Assembly: GCA_943371535.1 (NCBI GenBank)
Contig: CALRVE020000015.1
Coordinates: 7,034-71,033, forward strand
Length of the DNA: 64,000 nucleotides
Reading direction: 5' to 3'
Source: UBA1930 sp943371535
GTDB taxonomy: Bacteria; Bacteroidota; Bacteroidia; Chitinophagales; Chitinophagaceae
The notes under the pieces are model-generated. The model did not search any database. It had not been told where the DNA came from and saw nothing but the letters and a program-made list of their open reading frames with translations. Made by a program: the position numbers and the translations under genes. Below are positions 1 through 8,272 of this stretch, piece by piece; within the stretch, counting starts at the first letter, position 1, and the number at the start of each line of letters is the position of its first letter.

Positions 1-407
1 AGTAATAAAGCCGTTTGTTGAGCTTTATAAACGGTAACTTTATTTTGCACGGTAATATGTGGTCTAATTTTCTTACGATCTTTTGTAGTTAAATACAAAT
101 TCAATTCTTTTTGTAATTGTTTATGAATAAAAAGTAATTCAGGAGAATCAATTACAAAAGATACTGAGCTATTTAATTGCTTAACAGATGAAATGTATAT
201 CTCAAATTGATTTCTATTGGCAGTTTGTTCTAATAAATCGTGTATTGAATGTACTTCACTTGGCAACTTATGAAACAAGGTTATATGAGCATCTACATAA
301 TTACAATAGGCAGGATAATGTTTACATCTTATCTCATTAAAAAATGCAAGTGCTTGTTCTTGCATTTTAATAGTTACTATTAGTGATGACGCTTTTGAGT
401 TATGCAT
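1..407 (-). CDS. 2'-5' RNA ligase-like protein (partial, cut by window edge)
   Basis: The frame opens with ATG at 407 and is still open at base 1, so the C-terminus is missing. The visible ~135 residues contain two H-x-T motifs, HITLF and further on HITVQ, which are the paired catalytic histidine motifs of the 2H phosphoesterase/LigT superfamily. Family members act on 2'-5' or cyclic phosphate RNA ends; the substrate here cannot be told. It lies 47 nt downstream of the YHS lipoprotein on the same strand and could be read through from that operon. An internal ATG a few codons in (before QEQAL) is an alternative start. Confidence 0.7.
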   Translation of the reverse strand, partial: MHNSKASSLIVTIKMQEQALAFFNEIRCKHYPAYCNYVDAHITLFHKLPSEVHSIHDLLEQTANRNQFEIYISSVKQLNSSVSFVIDSPELLFIHKQLQKELNLYLTTKDRKKIRPHITVQNKVTVYKAQQTALL

Positions 408-454
408 GAGAATAAAAAAATTGCTCAAAAAAGTTTGAGCAATTTGTATAATTT

Positions 455-742
455 TTATTTTTTTACCGAAGCCGTTTTCAAAAATTCATCTTTACATTCT
501 TTGGCACAAAAGCCATACAATTTTCCATTAACTGTGGCTGTATCTGCAATGCCTCCAGCAACTGGCATTCCACAAATGGGATCTTCTTTTGAGGAGAATT
601 TTAATCCTACAGTATCAATACCTACTGGTTCTGCCATTGTTGATGCATTTGTTGTATCGGTGGTTGCTTTTTCTTCTGTTGCAGCATTATTACATGCTAT
701 GAAAGTAGAAACGCATAAAGCTAATGTTAGTATTTTTTTCAT
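455..742 (-). CDS. YHS-domain lipoprotein
   Basis: 95 aa. A signal peptide ends in a lipobox-like FIAC (Cys about 16), followed by a Thr/Ala/Glu-rich linker and a C-terminal YHS domain (about 53-92) with DPICGMPV and a downstream FCAKECKDEF pair. YHS domains bind metals and occur in copper and other heavy-metal handling proteins. It is the last gene of a tightly spaced minus-strand operon with the MbnP/MbnH pair (9 nt to the gene upstream). A role as an envelope metal-binding or metal-delivery lipoprotein is inferred from domain and context. Confidence 0.75.
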   Translation of the reverse strand: MKKILTLALCVSTFIACNNAATEEKATTDTTNASTMAEPVGIDTVGLKFSSKEDPICGMPVAGGIADTATVNGKLYGFCAKECKDEFLKTASVKK

Positions 743-751
743 AGTGCAAAA

Positions 752-1153
752 TTAATGGTGATCTTCTTCTTTTCTGCATTTTTCCATGATTTCATGAAAA
801 ATATCGTGAGCCTCTGTAATAAGTTGAGTAAGGGTTTTATCGTCTTTTTTTGCAGCAACTGCTTTTTGTACCTCTGTACATTTTGCAACTAACTTTTTTA
901 AGATAGGTGCTGTTACAGTAGCATTATAACCAGTTGGTACTTTTGACTTTTGCCATGCTTGGGCTCTAGTAACTAAGGCAATAGAACTATCTTTTAGAGG
1001 CTGCAATTTACCTTCTTCGGCAGAATGAAAGGTTTTACCCATTACTGCATGAAAAAGGTGCATTTCTTTCCAATCTTTCTTTTCTTGTGCCATTAAACTA
1101 GTACAAGTGAATAACATTACTACGGTTGTTAAATACAAAATTTTAATTTTCAT
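752..1153 (-). CDS. Exported helical protein of unknown function
   Basis: 133 aa with an N-terminal signal peptide ending near LMAQ and a mature part that looks all-helical. It is rich in His, Lys and Glu, with H-containing helices (EMHLFHAVMGKTFHS near the start, HDIFHEIMEKCRKE near the end) and an HH terminus. No CxxCH heme motif is present. The helical layout with terminal histidines recalls four-helix-bundle metal-binding or cytochrome c'-like proteins, but I do not recognise a family. It lies between the CDICGC outer-membrane protein and the YHS lipoprotein in one operon, which suggests metal handling or periplasmic redox. Confidence 0.6.
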   Translation of the reverse strand: MKIKILYLTTVVMLFTCTSLMAQEKKDWKEMHLFHAVMGKTFHSAEEGKLQPLKDSSIALVTRAQAWQKSKVPTGYNATVTAPILKKLVAKCTEVQKAVAAKKDDKTLTQLITEAHDIFHEIMEKCRKEEDHH

Positions 1154-1182
1154 TTTTTTGATTTTTTATTTGTAACATTTAA

Positions 1183-2103
1183 TTATAGCAAAAAAGATAC
1201 ATGAACCATAAAACGTTGGTTGGCTTTTGCAATACCCATAGCTAAATTTTGTTGCAAAGGTATTTGACAGTTTGAGCCAATTGAAATTTTATTGAATATT
1301 GTTTCAAATCCCAATGTTCCTAAAGCTATGTTTCCACCAGAAGCGTCATTGATAATTTTCTTATTTACGTCCTTTGCAGCTTGCTCGTATTGAAAACCAA
1401 AATTAGGTGCAATGGTGCTAGTAGAATTTAATTTAAACTTATAGTACACCTGTAAATTTAAGTTAAGCTTATTTCCATAAGTGTAATCATACTTATTCTT
1501 AGTATTGATTTTATAAAGTCCAGTTACATTTAATCCAGCATCTTGAAGTCGAATATCATACATAGCTGATACTAAAAAATCGTTACTGCCACTGCCTAAT
1601 TGATATAAGTTTGTGTTTTGACTAGCATCATTGATTTCATTAGAATAACGACCCGTTGCAAGTTTAACACCTACACCTACCCATAATGATTGAATAAGCA
1701 GTTTATTTTGAAATACACTTTTTTGTTTATTGAAAACATGGTAAAAAGCTTGAGTTGAAAAATCGCCAACGCCCTGTTGTTTTTTTTGAATACTGGCATT
1801 TTCTTTTACATTAAAATTATAAGGTATGCTAACCATTAGCCGAAACTTTTTAGTTATGTTCATTGCCGCCCATGCCTCAACAGTATAGTACTTTTCTTGT
1901 GTTGTAAAGTAATTGTACATTCCATTAACACCAAGATTATTGGTAATTGAATTGTATCTATATCTTATACCTATAATCTTTTTTGAAAACTCTGGCAGAA
2001 TACCAACATAATTATTACCAACTCCACAGCCACATATATCACATGCTTTAGTAGAACTATAAACCCATACCATTATGCTACATAACAACACTATTTTTTT
2101 CAT
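1183..2103 (-). CDS. Outer-membrane beta-barrel protein with CDICGCG motif
   Basis: 306 aa. A signal peptide is followed directly by CDICGCG (about residues 21-27), then alternating aromatic/polar strands typical of an outer-membrane barrel, ending in a hydrophobic strand with terminal FLL. In Bacteroidota such CDICGC proteins are annotated as transporter-like outer-membrane proteins and often neighbour MbnH/MbnP-type genes. The cysteine cluster at the mature N-terminus could bind a metal. It lies 12 nt after the MbnH-like gene in the same operon. Substrate unknown. Confidence 0.65.
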   Translation of the reverse strand: MKKIVLLCSIMVWVYSSTKACDICGCGVGNNYVGILPEFSKKIIGIRYRYNSITNNLGVNGMYNYFTTQEKYYTVEAWAAMNITKKFRLMVSIPYNFNVKENASIQKKQQGVGDFSTQAFYHVFNKQKSVFQNKLLIQSLWVGVGVKLATGRYSNEINDASQNTNLYQLGSGSNDFLVSAMYDIRLQDAGLNVTGLYKINTKNKYDYTYGNKLNLNLQVYYKFKLNSTSTIAPNFGFQYEQAAKDVNKKIINDASGGNIALGTLGFETIFNKISIGSNCQIPLQQNLAMGIAKANQRFMVHVSFLL

Positions 2104-2115
2104 AAAGAATATGTT

Positions 2116-3144
2116 TTATTGCTCGGCCAGTAATTTTTTAGTAACAAAATTCCTATCGTTTAATGTGTTTAAAAAAGCAATAATTTTTTGCTTCTCAGAT
2201 GTTATTAAAGCAATACCCAAGGTTCCATTTTGCTGAAGTGAAGGATCAAGGTTCATTAGATTTGAAACCCCACTATTATAATGTTCTAAAGCTGCATCTA
2301 ATGTAATAAATCTTCCATCATGCATGTATGGGCTGGTATACCCCAAGTTTCTTAAGCTAGGAACTTTAAAAGTGTATTTATCTGCATTATTTAAAGTAAT
2401 CTCAAATCTACCTTTATCATTTACATTGCTTGCACTTAAACCATTGTTTCTAAAAGAATGATCAGTAAACAAAGGCTCTTTATGACAATTACCGCACTTC
2501 ACTTTAAATAGTTCAAAGCCCTCTTGTTCTATTGTGGTAAACACAGCTTGATTTCTTTGAACACTATCATACTTAGCATTATCACTGATGCACAAAAGCA
2601 TAAACTGTGAGAGTGATTTTAGAAATCTAGAAGTGGTTATTTCATCTGTACCATATACTTTTTTAAATAATGTAGGATACTCTTGATGATTCCTCAATTT
2701 TTGAAGCACTCTTGGCATTTGTTCATCCATTTCAACTGGATTGGTTATTGGAGCAATGGGTAATAAATCTAAATCTACAATTCCACCATCCCACATAAAT
2801 GATTTGCTCCAAGCCATGTTCATAATAGCAGGACTATTTCTTGTACCCAATCTATCAAAAATACCATGACTTACATCATGACCATGATGAGTAAATGCAT
2901 TGGATTGAAGATGACAGCTACCACAACTAATGGTATTATCAGCCGATAAAATTGGGTCATAAAACAACTTTCTACCTAACTCAAAACCATCTTGGGTTAT
3001 TGGATTGTTATTCAAATTATAAGCAACCTCAGGAAAATGTGCAGGCTTATAAAACCCTATAAACGGCTCTATAAATACTTCCTTCTTGCAGGCAAAAAAT
3101 CCTGCAAGAAGGAAGATAATTACATAATAATGTTTCTTATGCAT
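2116..3144 (-). CDS. Di-heme cytochrome c peroxidase family protein (MbnH/MauG-like)
   Basis: 342 aa with a lipobox (GFFAC, Cys19) and two c-type heme motifs, CGSCH (74-78) and CGNCH (217-221), in the usual CCP/MauG two-domain spacing. GTRNSPAIMN and the late YMHDGRF segment also fit the family. MbnH enzymes are MauG-like oxidases that convert a tryptophan of the copper protein MbnP to kynurenine. The gene directly upstream (5 nt gap) is MbnP-like, so the MbnH assignment is favoured over a peroxide-detoxifying CCP. Activity is inferred from pairing. Confidence 0.85.
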   Translation of the reverse strand: MHKKHYYVIIFLLAGFFACKKEVFIEPFIGFYKPAHFPEVAYNLNNNPITQDGFELGRKLFYDPILSADNTISCGSCHLQSNAFTHHGHDVSHGIFDRLGTRNSPAIMNMAWSKSFMWDGGIVDLDLLPIAPITNPVEMDEQMPRVLQKLRNHQEYPTLFKKVYGTDEITTSRFLKSLSQFMLLCISDNAKYDSVQRNQAVFTTIEQEGFELFKVKCGNCHKEPLFTDHSFRNNGLSASNVNDKGRFEITLNNADKYTFKVPSLRNLGYTSPYMHDGRFITLDAALEHYNSGVSNLMNLDPSLQQNGTLGIALITSEKQKIIAFLNTLNDRNFVTKKLLAEQ

Positions 3145-3149
3145 AAGGA

Positions 3150-3944
3150 TTAATTATGTGTATGATCATGAGCAAACATATTACTATAGTTTGCTGCTAC
3201 AGTTGCACTATAGCTACTTGCCATCACCACTGCATTTGCAGCAAGACTAACATTTGCTGTACCTGTAAAAGCCTTCAAAGCATCAACAGTTAAATGCACA
3301 TCACTTGATCTTCCAGCTTTCACTTTTGCAGTACCCCTAGCAGATAAATCAATAGTAATTTTCTTAATATTATTCAATGTAGGTGTTGAGTAACCTCCAA
3401 ATAAACCTATATGAAATTTGAAAGCATTACCAGCTTGTGTTGATGCAGGTGAAGTGCCTTCCATTTTATAAAAAATGTATCCACTATTCCAACTCCAATA
3501 CATTCCAGCAGCAGCACCAGCTGGGTCTAAAACCCCTGTACGTTGGCTAATATCTTTTGTGTTTCTTAAGCTATCAATGCCTAAAACAAAACTAATTTTA
3601 CTGTATTCACCTTCTGGCACTTTTAATACAGGACTGGTACTTGCAACGTTACTTTCATCAATTAAGAAGTAACAACTATCTTGAGGAACAACATAAGTTG
3701 ATCCATCTACTCTTGTAGCAGTAAAATTGCTCACAAAATATTTCAGCATATTCACTTTAAAACTTTCTCCAGCAGCGTTGGTATAATTACCAGTATTTAA
3801 TTGAAGGTCTGCCCCTCCTGCAATATTGTCAAACTTAATAACCAAATTAGCCTTGGTATTGGTATCATAAACAAGAGCCTCTTCTTTTTTACAAGCAGTA
3901 AAAAGTGTAATAAATAGAACTATTAAAATGAAATTATTTTTCAT
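3150..3944 (-). CDS. MbnP-family copper-binding lipoprotein
   Basis: 264 aa with a lipobox (LFTAC, Cys18). The mature protein shows MbnP-like landmarks: the FDNIAGG beta start, MLKYFVSNF, and the tryptophan segment MYWSWNSGYIFYK near the middle. This segment supplies candidate Trp for conversion to kynurenine by the partner di-heme enzyme. It ends in a His-rich tail (HDHTHN) that could also bind copper. First gene of the minus-strand operon running to 455. The MbnP/MbnH pairing is known from copper-responsive loci; copper binding here is inferred. Confidence 0.8.
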   Translation of the reverse strand: MKNNFILIVLFITLFTACKKEEALVYDTNTKANLVIKFDNIAGGADLQLNTGNYTNAAGESFKVNMLKYFVSNFTATRVDGSTYVVPQDSCYFLIDESNVASTSPVLKVPEGEYSKISFVLGIDSLRNTKDISQRTGVLDPAGAAAGMYWSWNSGYIFYKMEGTSPASTQAGNAFKFHIGLFGGYSTPTLNNIKKITIDLSARGTAKVKAGRSSDVHLTVDALKAFTGTANVSLAANAVVMASSYSATVAANYSNMFAHDHTHN

Positions 3945-3971
3945 GTTTTTTTTGATTTTGTGTAAATTTTA

Positions 3972-4124
3972 TTATTGATTTTGTATAATTTTTTTAAACC
4001 ATTGAAGCAACCACTCATGATTAATATATAGCATGCAAATAACAATTAATGAAATAATTAAATTAATATACATGCGTAGCCTATTAATCAATTGTACAGC
4101 TTCTTTATCTTGTGTTTGAAGCAT
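3972..4124 (-). CDS. Possible small membrane protein, 50 aa
   Basis: ATG at 4124 and TAA at 3972-3974 give a 50-residue product: a charged N-terminal third (MLQTQDKEAVQLINR), one hydrophobic stretch (LIISLIVICMLYI) and a short basic tail. This is the shape of a single-span membrane protein. It lies 27 nt upstream of the MbnP-like gene on the same strand and could be the first gene of that operon. No family recognised; a chance ORF in AT-rich DNA is possible. Confidence 0.4.
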   Translation of the reverse strand: MLQTQDKEAVQLINRLRMYINLIISLIVICMLYINHEWLLQWFKKIIQNQ

Positions 4125-4140
4125 ACAAATTAATTTAGTT

Positions 4141-4160
4141 TCTTAAGTGTCAACTTAAGA
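4141..4160. promoter_or_regulatory. Palindrome upstream of the copper operon (possible operator)
   Basis: TCTTAAG and CTTAAGA form perfect 7-bp arms around a 6-nt centre, in the promoter region of the minus-strand MbnP/MbnH operon and 17 nt before the small ORF. Position and symmetry suit a regulator-binding site, but there is a single copy and AT-rich DNA makes such arms fairly easy. Confidence 0.3.
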
Positions 4161-4258
4161 CAATAAATAAATAAATAATTTTGGGATAAATAGCATACGA
4201 ACATACCAATACAACCTTTCTGTAGAAAAAGGTATGTATAAAAAATATGCTTTAAAAA

Positions 4259-4630
4259 TTAAGCTACGCTGCTTGGTGGGTGGAATACACTAGCTGGAAT
4301 ATCAACTGTGTCTTTACATTGCCAATTGCAATACTGTTTAATAGATATAGGAATTGTGAAAACTAGTACGGTGAAAAATGATTTTGAAGACAGAACTTCT
4401 TCTTTAACTATTTTTCTTTCAGCATTTTGTTGATCTTTCTGTTCTTCTTCTTGTAATTGCTTTGCCATTTGGCATTTACCATTACAAAGCAATTTTGGTT
4501 TTGCTTTATTAATACAATTTTTGGCGTAAGCATCTGTATTTGTATAATAGCTAGTAACAATAATAGTTCTATTAAAGTTTTGAGCTATTAAAGCTATAAA
4601 CAATATGGTAGTTGTGATAATTTTAAACAC
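4259..4630 (-). CDS. Cys/Lys-rich envelope protein of unknown function
   Basis: 123 aa with an N-terminal hydrophobic segment (signal or anchor), then YAKNCINKAKPKLLCNGKCQM, an acidic/Gln-rich linker, a second hydrophobic stretch (FFTVLVFTIPI), and a C-terminal part with CNWQC. The NC...LCNGKCQM arrangement looks like a small conserved Bacteroidota family whose function I do not know. It precedes the copper operon on the same strand but is separated by about 300 nt, so a metal role is only suggested by neighbourhood. Confidence 0.5.
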   Translation of the reverse strand: MFKIITTTILFIALIAQNFNRTIIVTSYYTNTDAYAKNCINKAKPKLLCNGKCQMAKQLQEEEQKDQQNAERKIVKEEVLSSKSFFTVLVFTIPISIKQYCNWQCKDTVDIPASVFHPPSSVA

Positions 4631-4713
4631 AGAGTAATGCTATATAAAACGCAAATATACTGTTTGAATATTTACTTTAATTATGTTTGTAATCATATTT
4701 TTAAAAAAATCGT

Positions 4714-5385
4714 ATGCAGAAAAAAGCTGTTATAGTTGCTGGAGGAAATGGATTAAGAATGGGTGCTTTTATACCCAAACAATTTTTATTATTAAAAGGG
4801 AAACCACTAATTACCTATACTATTGAAACATTTCTACATGCATATAGTGATATGGAAATTATATTGGTTTTACCAGAAGAACATCTTGAAAGAGGAGAAG
4901 CAATTGTAGCTACTATAAATGATAAAGAAAGAATTACTTTAACGAAGGGAGGAGCTACTCGTTTTCATAGTGTGCAAAATGGATTAAAGCAAATACAAAA
5001 TGAAGCTATAGTTTTTGTACATGATGGAGTGAGATGTTTAATCAATACAACTTTAATTCAAAATTGTTATGAGCAAGCACTTTTAAAAGGTTCTGCAATA
5101 CCAGCAGTTGCTGCAACAGATAGCATTAGAATTTCCAACGAACAAAATGAAAGTGTTGTTGCCGATAGAACAAAAGTGAGAATTATACAAACGCCACAAA
5201 CTTTTAAAAGCAGTATTTTAATTCCTGCATTTCAACAAAATTATAGCGATGCCTTTACAGATGAAGCTACAGTTGTAGAAGCTTTTGGAGCACCTGTTTT
5301 TTTAATTGAAGGCGATTATAATAATATAAAAGTTACCAGACCGGTTGACTTGGTAATTGCCGAAACAATTTTGCAAGAGCTGTAA
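4714..5385 (+). CDS. ispD: 2-C-methyl-D-erythritol 4-phosphate cytidylyltransferase
   Basis: 223 aa, normal IspD length. The N-terminal nucleotide-binding signature AVIVAGGNGLRMG is present with the following K of PKQF, then VHDGVRC (the family V-H-D-x-A/V-R motif), VADRTKVRIIQTPQ and TDEATVVEAFG. It transfers CMP from CTP to MEP in the non-mevalonate isoprenoid pathway, in the cytoplasm. It stands alone, divergent from the minus-strand copper genes, with no obvious oddity. Confidence 0.95.
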   Translation: MQKKAVIVAGGNGLRMGAFIPKQFLLLKGKPLITYTIETFLHAYSDMEIILVLPEEHLERGEAIVATINDKERITLTKGGATRFHSVQNGLKQIQNEAIVFVHDGVRCLINTTLIQNCYEQALLKGSAIPAVAATDSIRISNEQNESVVADRTKVRIIQTPQTFKSSILIPAFQQNYSDAFTDEATVVEAFGAPVFLIEGDYNNIKVTRPVDLVIAETILQEL

Positions 5386-5451
5386 ACTAACTTTTTCGCT
5401 AAAGATTTTTATTCATTCTATTGTTGAAATATATTCAACTGTTAACAGGCG

Positions 5452-5507
5452 TGGGATAGCAGTGAATACCCTCATGCCCTAAGCATGGGAGTAGCAACGA
5501 ATAGCCC
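5452..5507 (+). repeat. Two imperfect direct repeats with a small hairpin
   Basis: TGGGATAGCAGTGAATACCC (5452-5471) is followed by a near copy at 5486-5507 that differs by insertions and two substitutions. Between them CATGC (5473-5477) can pair with GCATG (5483-5487). Each repeat also has a GGG...CCC end pair, so two short hairpins are possible. It lies between ispD and the TonB receptor; function unknown. Confidence 0.4.
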
Positions 5508-5640
5508 AAAACCACAGATAATCATTGTACTTTCTGTTCACCGCCCATGTAAAATGTGTATTAAAATATCATTATCTACACACAAACCAGCATTTTATAC
5601 CAATTTAGAGCCTAAATTTGCAGATTGGATTAAAACTTAA
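5485..5640 (+). CDS. Possible 51-aa ORF just before the TonB receptor
   Basis: ATG at 5485, TAA at 5638-5640, 2 nt before the receptor ATG. The product contains HRPCKMC and ends in a protein-like tail rich in aromatic and charged residues (FADWIKT). It overlaps the repeat pair above. A TAAATTTG motif at 5613-5620 inside it looks like a -7 element for the receptor gene, which argues that this stretch is at least partly promoter. Possibly a leader peptide, a decayed gene end, or chance. Confidence 0.25.
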   Translation: MGVATNSPKPQIIIVLSVHRPCKMCIKISLSTHKPAFYTNLEPKFADWIKT

Positions 5641-5642
5641 TT

Positions 5643-8240
5643 ATGCTAAGACTAACGAAGTTGCTATTACTGCTTTTACTTTTTTCCTCCGCAGCAATGG
5701 CTCAAAAAAAACAAAAAACAACTGCTAAGCCTGTTGTTACTGCACCCGTACGAGATACTAGTATTACCGATGAAGTTAAAGATGCAATGGCCGATAATAT
5801 TGCTGTTGTAACCATCGATGACAATGATCAAGGCGATGGAGGAGGTCAAAATGTATCGAGTGTATTAACTGCCGGAAGAGATCCATTTTTCTCGGTGATG
5901 TCGTTCAACTTCAACTCTGTTCGTTATAGAATGAGAGGTTATGATGGCGATTTGAATACTACGTTTATGAATGGTATTCAAATGGATAATTTGGATAATG
6001 GGTTTACACCTTTTGGTTTATGGGGCGGATTAAACGATGTAATGCGTAATAGAGAAGTATCCATTGGTTTGCGTTACAATACATTTTCTTTTGGCGATAT
6101 TTCAACCTCAACTGCTATTGATGCTAGAGCCAGTAAGCAACGTAAACAAACACAAATTGGTTATGCGTTGAGTAATAGAAACTATACACATCGCATGACT
6201 TTTTATCATGGAACTGGCATTAGCAAAAAAGGTTGGGCTTTTGTTGTTGCAGGCAGTTTTAGAGGTGCCGATGAAGCTTATGTTCCTGGTACATATTACA
6301 ACGGATATAGTTATTATTTAGGTATTGATAAACGTTTTGGTCAAAAACATTTAGTATCCTTATCTGCTTTTGCAGCACCAACAGAAACTGGTCGTCAGGG
6401 TAGTGCAATTGAAGAAATGAGAACCATTACCGGCGATAAATATTATAACCCAACTTGGGGTATGCAAAATGGTAAAAAACGTAATGCCAATGTTGCAAAA
6501 AGTAATCAGCCTACCATTATATTAAATGATGAATATCGTTTTAATAATAGAACTACAATAACAACAGCCATTAGTGCAACATTTGGTGATAGAAGTACTA
6601 GTGCAATAGATTGGTACAATGCTCCAGACCCTAGGCCAGATTATTATAGATATTTACCTAGCTATCAATTAGGCAGTGGTTTACAACAAGAAGTATTAAA
6701 TGCAATGAGAGCCGATGTTAATAAAAGACAAATTAATTGGGCTGGATTGTATGATGTAAATAGAAACAGTATTGCAACCATTCAAAATGCCAATGGTATA
6801 GCAGGTAATAACGTTACAGGAAGAAGAAGTAGATATGTAGTTGAAAACAGAGTAATTAATACCAAGCGTTTAAATTTTAATTCTGTATTCAATACTTCTG
6901 TAGGAGATCATGTTGAAATTACTGGAGGTGTTTCTTACCAGTCTCAAACCAATAATTATCATAAAACATTAGAAGATTTATTGGGTGGGCAGTTTTACGT
7001 TAACTTAAATCAGTTTGCAGAACGTTTTATTCCAAACTCAACAACTGCTAATCAAAACGATTTACAAACACCTAATAGACTTGTTTACAAAGGGGATAGA
7101 TTTGGTTACGATTATGATATTCATATTCGTAAAGCTTCTAGCTGGATTCAAGGAGTTTTCAAATTTAAGAAGTTCGACTTTTTTGCTGCTGCTGAAGTAT
7201 CTAACACACAGTTTTGGAGAGAAGGACGAGTACAAACAGGGCTATTTCCTAATAACTCATTTGGTACATCTCCTGTAAACAATTTCAATAACTATGGTTT
7301 AAAAGGCGGTATCACTTATAAATTAGATGGTAGAAATTATTTTTATGTAAATGGTGCCATGTTAACAAGAGCTCCTTTATTTGATAATGTATTTATATCT
7401 CCACGTACTAGAGATTTCATACAAGACAATACCACTAGCGAAAAAATTCAAACAGTAGAAGGAGGTTATGTGTTAAATGCTCCTAAAATAAAAATTCGTT
7501 TAACAGGTTACTATTCAAGATTTGAAGATGGAATGAACGTATTAACATTCTTTCATGACGATTATAGAAACTTTGTTAATTATGGCTTAACCAATATTGA
7601 TAAATTACATTTTGGTGGTGAGTTTGGTGCAGAAGCAAAAATTGCTAGAAATATTACAATGAATGTAGCTGCATCTGTTGGAAGATATTATTTCAACAGT
7701 CGCCAAGAAGCTACTGTTACATTAGATAATGATGCATCGGTTTTAAATAAAGATTTAATTTTTTCTCAAAACTATAGAGTACCGGGAACGCCTCAAAATG
7801 CTTATAGTTTTGGCTTAAGCTATCGCAGTCCTAAGTTTTGGTTTGTTAGTTTAAGTGCCAACTACTTCGATAATTTATGGTTAGATTATAACCCTATTAG
7901 AAGAACATTTGCAGCCGTTGAAGGATTGGATATTAATAAGCCTAGTGATGTAGAAATTAGAAATGGTATATTAAACCAAACTAAGTTAGATGCGAATTAC
8001 ACGTTAGATTTTTTTGGTGGATGGAGCTGGAAATTACCAAGAAGTTTTGGATTTAAAAAAGCAACATTCTTAGTATTTAATGCTGGTGTAAATAATATTT
8101 TAAATAATCAAAACATTGTATCGGGCGGTTTTGAACAATTGCGTTTCGATTACGATGATAAAAATATCAATAAGTTTCCTCCAAGATTGTTTTATGCTTT
8201 TGGCTTAAACTATTTCACTAGCGTAACTTTTAGATTCTAA
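5643..8240 (+). CDS. TonB-dependent receptor
   Basis: 865 aa. A Leu-rich signal peptide ends AMAQ (about 21), and after a low-complexity linker comes a plug-type domain (about 75-140) with YRMRGYDGDLNTTFMNGIQMDN. A long 22-strand-type barrel follows, with a C-terminal aromatic strand ending FTSVTFRF. No carboxypeptidase-like N-terminal domain as in SusC is seen. The DUF5689 lipoprotein follows 32 nt later and is the likely surface partner, so the pair resembles a SusCD-like uptake pair. Ligand unknown. Confidence 0.85.
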   Translation: MLRLTKLLLLLLLFSSAAMAQKKQKTTAKPVVTAPVRDTSITDEVKDAMADNIAVVTIDDNDQGDGGGQNVSSVLTAGRDPFFSVMSFNFNSVRYRMRGYDGDLNTTFMNGIQMDNLDNGFTPFGLWGGLNDVMRNREVSIGLRYNTFSFGDISTSTAIDARASKQRKQTQIGYALSNRNYTHRMTFYHGTGISKKGWAFVVAGSFRGADEAYVPGTYYNGYSYYLGIDKRFGQKHLVSLSAFAAPTETGRQGSAIEEMRTITGDKYYNPTWGMQNGKKRNANVAKSNQPTIILNDEYRFNNRTTITTAISATFGDRSTSAIDWYNAPDPRPDYYRYLPSYQLGSGLQQEVLNAMRADVNKRQINWAGLYDVNRNSIATIQNANGIAGNNVTGRRSRYVVENRVINTKRLNFNSVFNTSVGDHVEITGGVSYQSQTNNYHKTLEDLLGGQFYVNLNQFAERFIPNSTTANQNDLQTPNRLVYKGDRFGYDYDIHIRKASSWIQGVFKFKKFDFFAAAEVSNTQFWREGRVQTGLFPNNSFGTSPVNNFNNYGLKGGITYKLDGRNYFYVNGAMLTRAPLFDNVFISPRTRDFIQDNTTSEKIQTVEGGYVLNAPKIKIRLTGYYSRFEDGMNVLTFFHDDYRNFVNYGLTNIDKLHFGGEFGAEAKIARNITMNVAASVGRYYFNSRQEATVTLDNDASVLNKDLIFSQNYRVPGTPQNAYSFGLSYRSPKFWFVSLSANYFDNLWLDYNPIRRTFAAVEGLDINKPSDVEIRNGILNQTKLDANYTLDFFGGWSWKLPRSFGFKKATFLVFNAGVNNILNNQNIVSGGFEQLRFDYDDKNINKFPPRLFYAFGLNYFTSVTFRF

Positions 8241-8272
8241 ATTAACATTAACTCATTTCACAATTAAGATAT

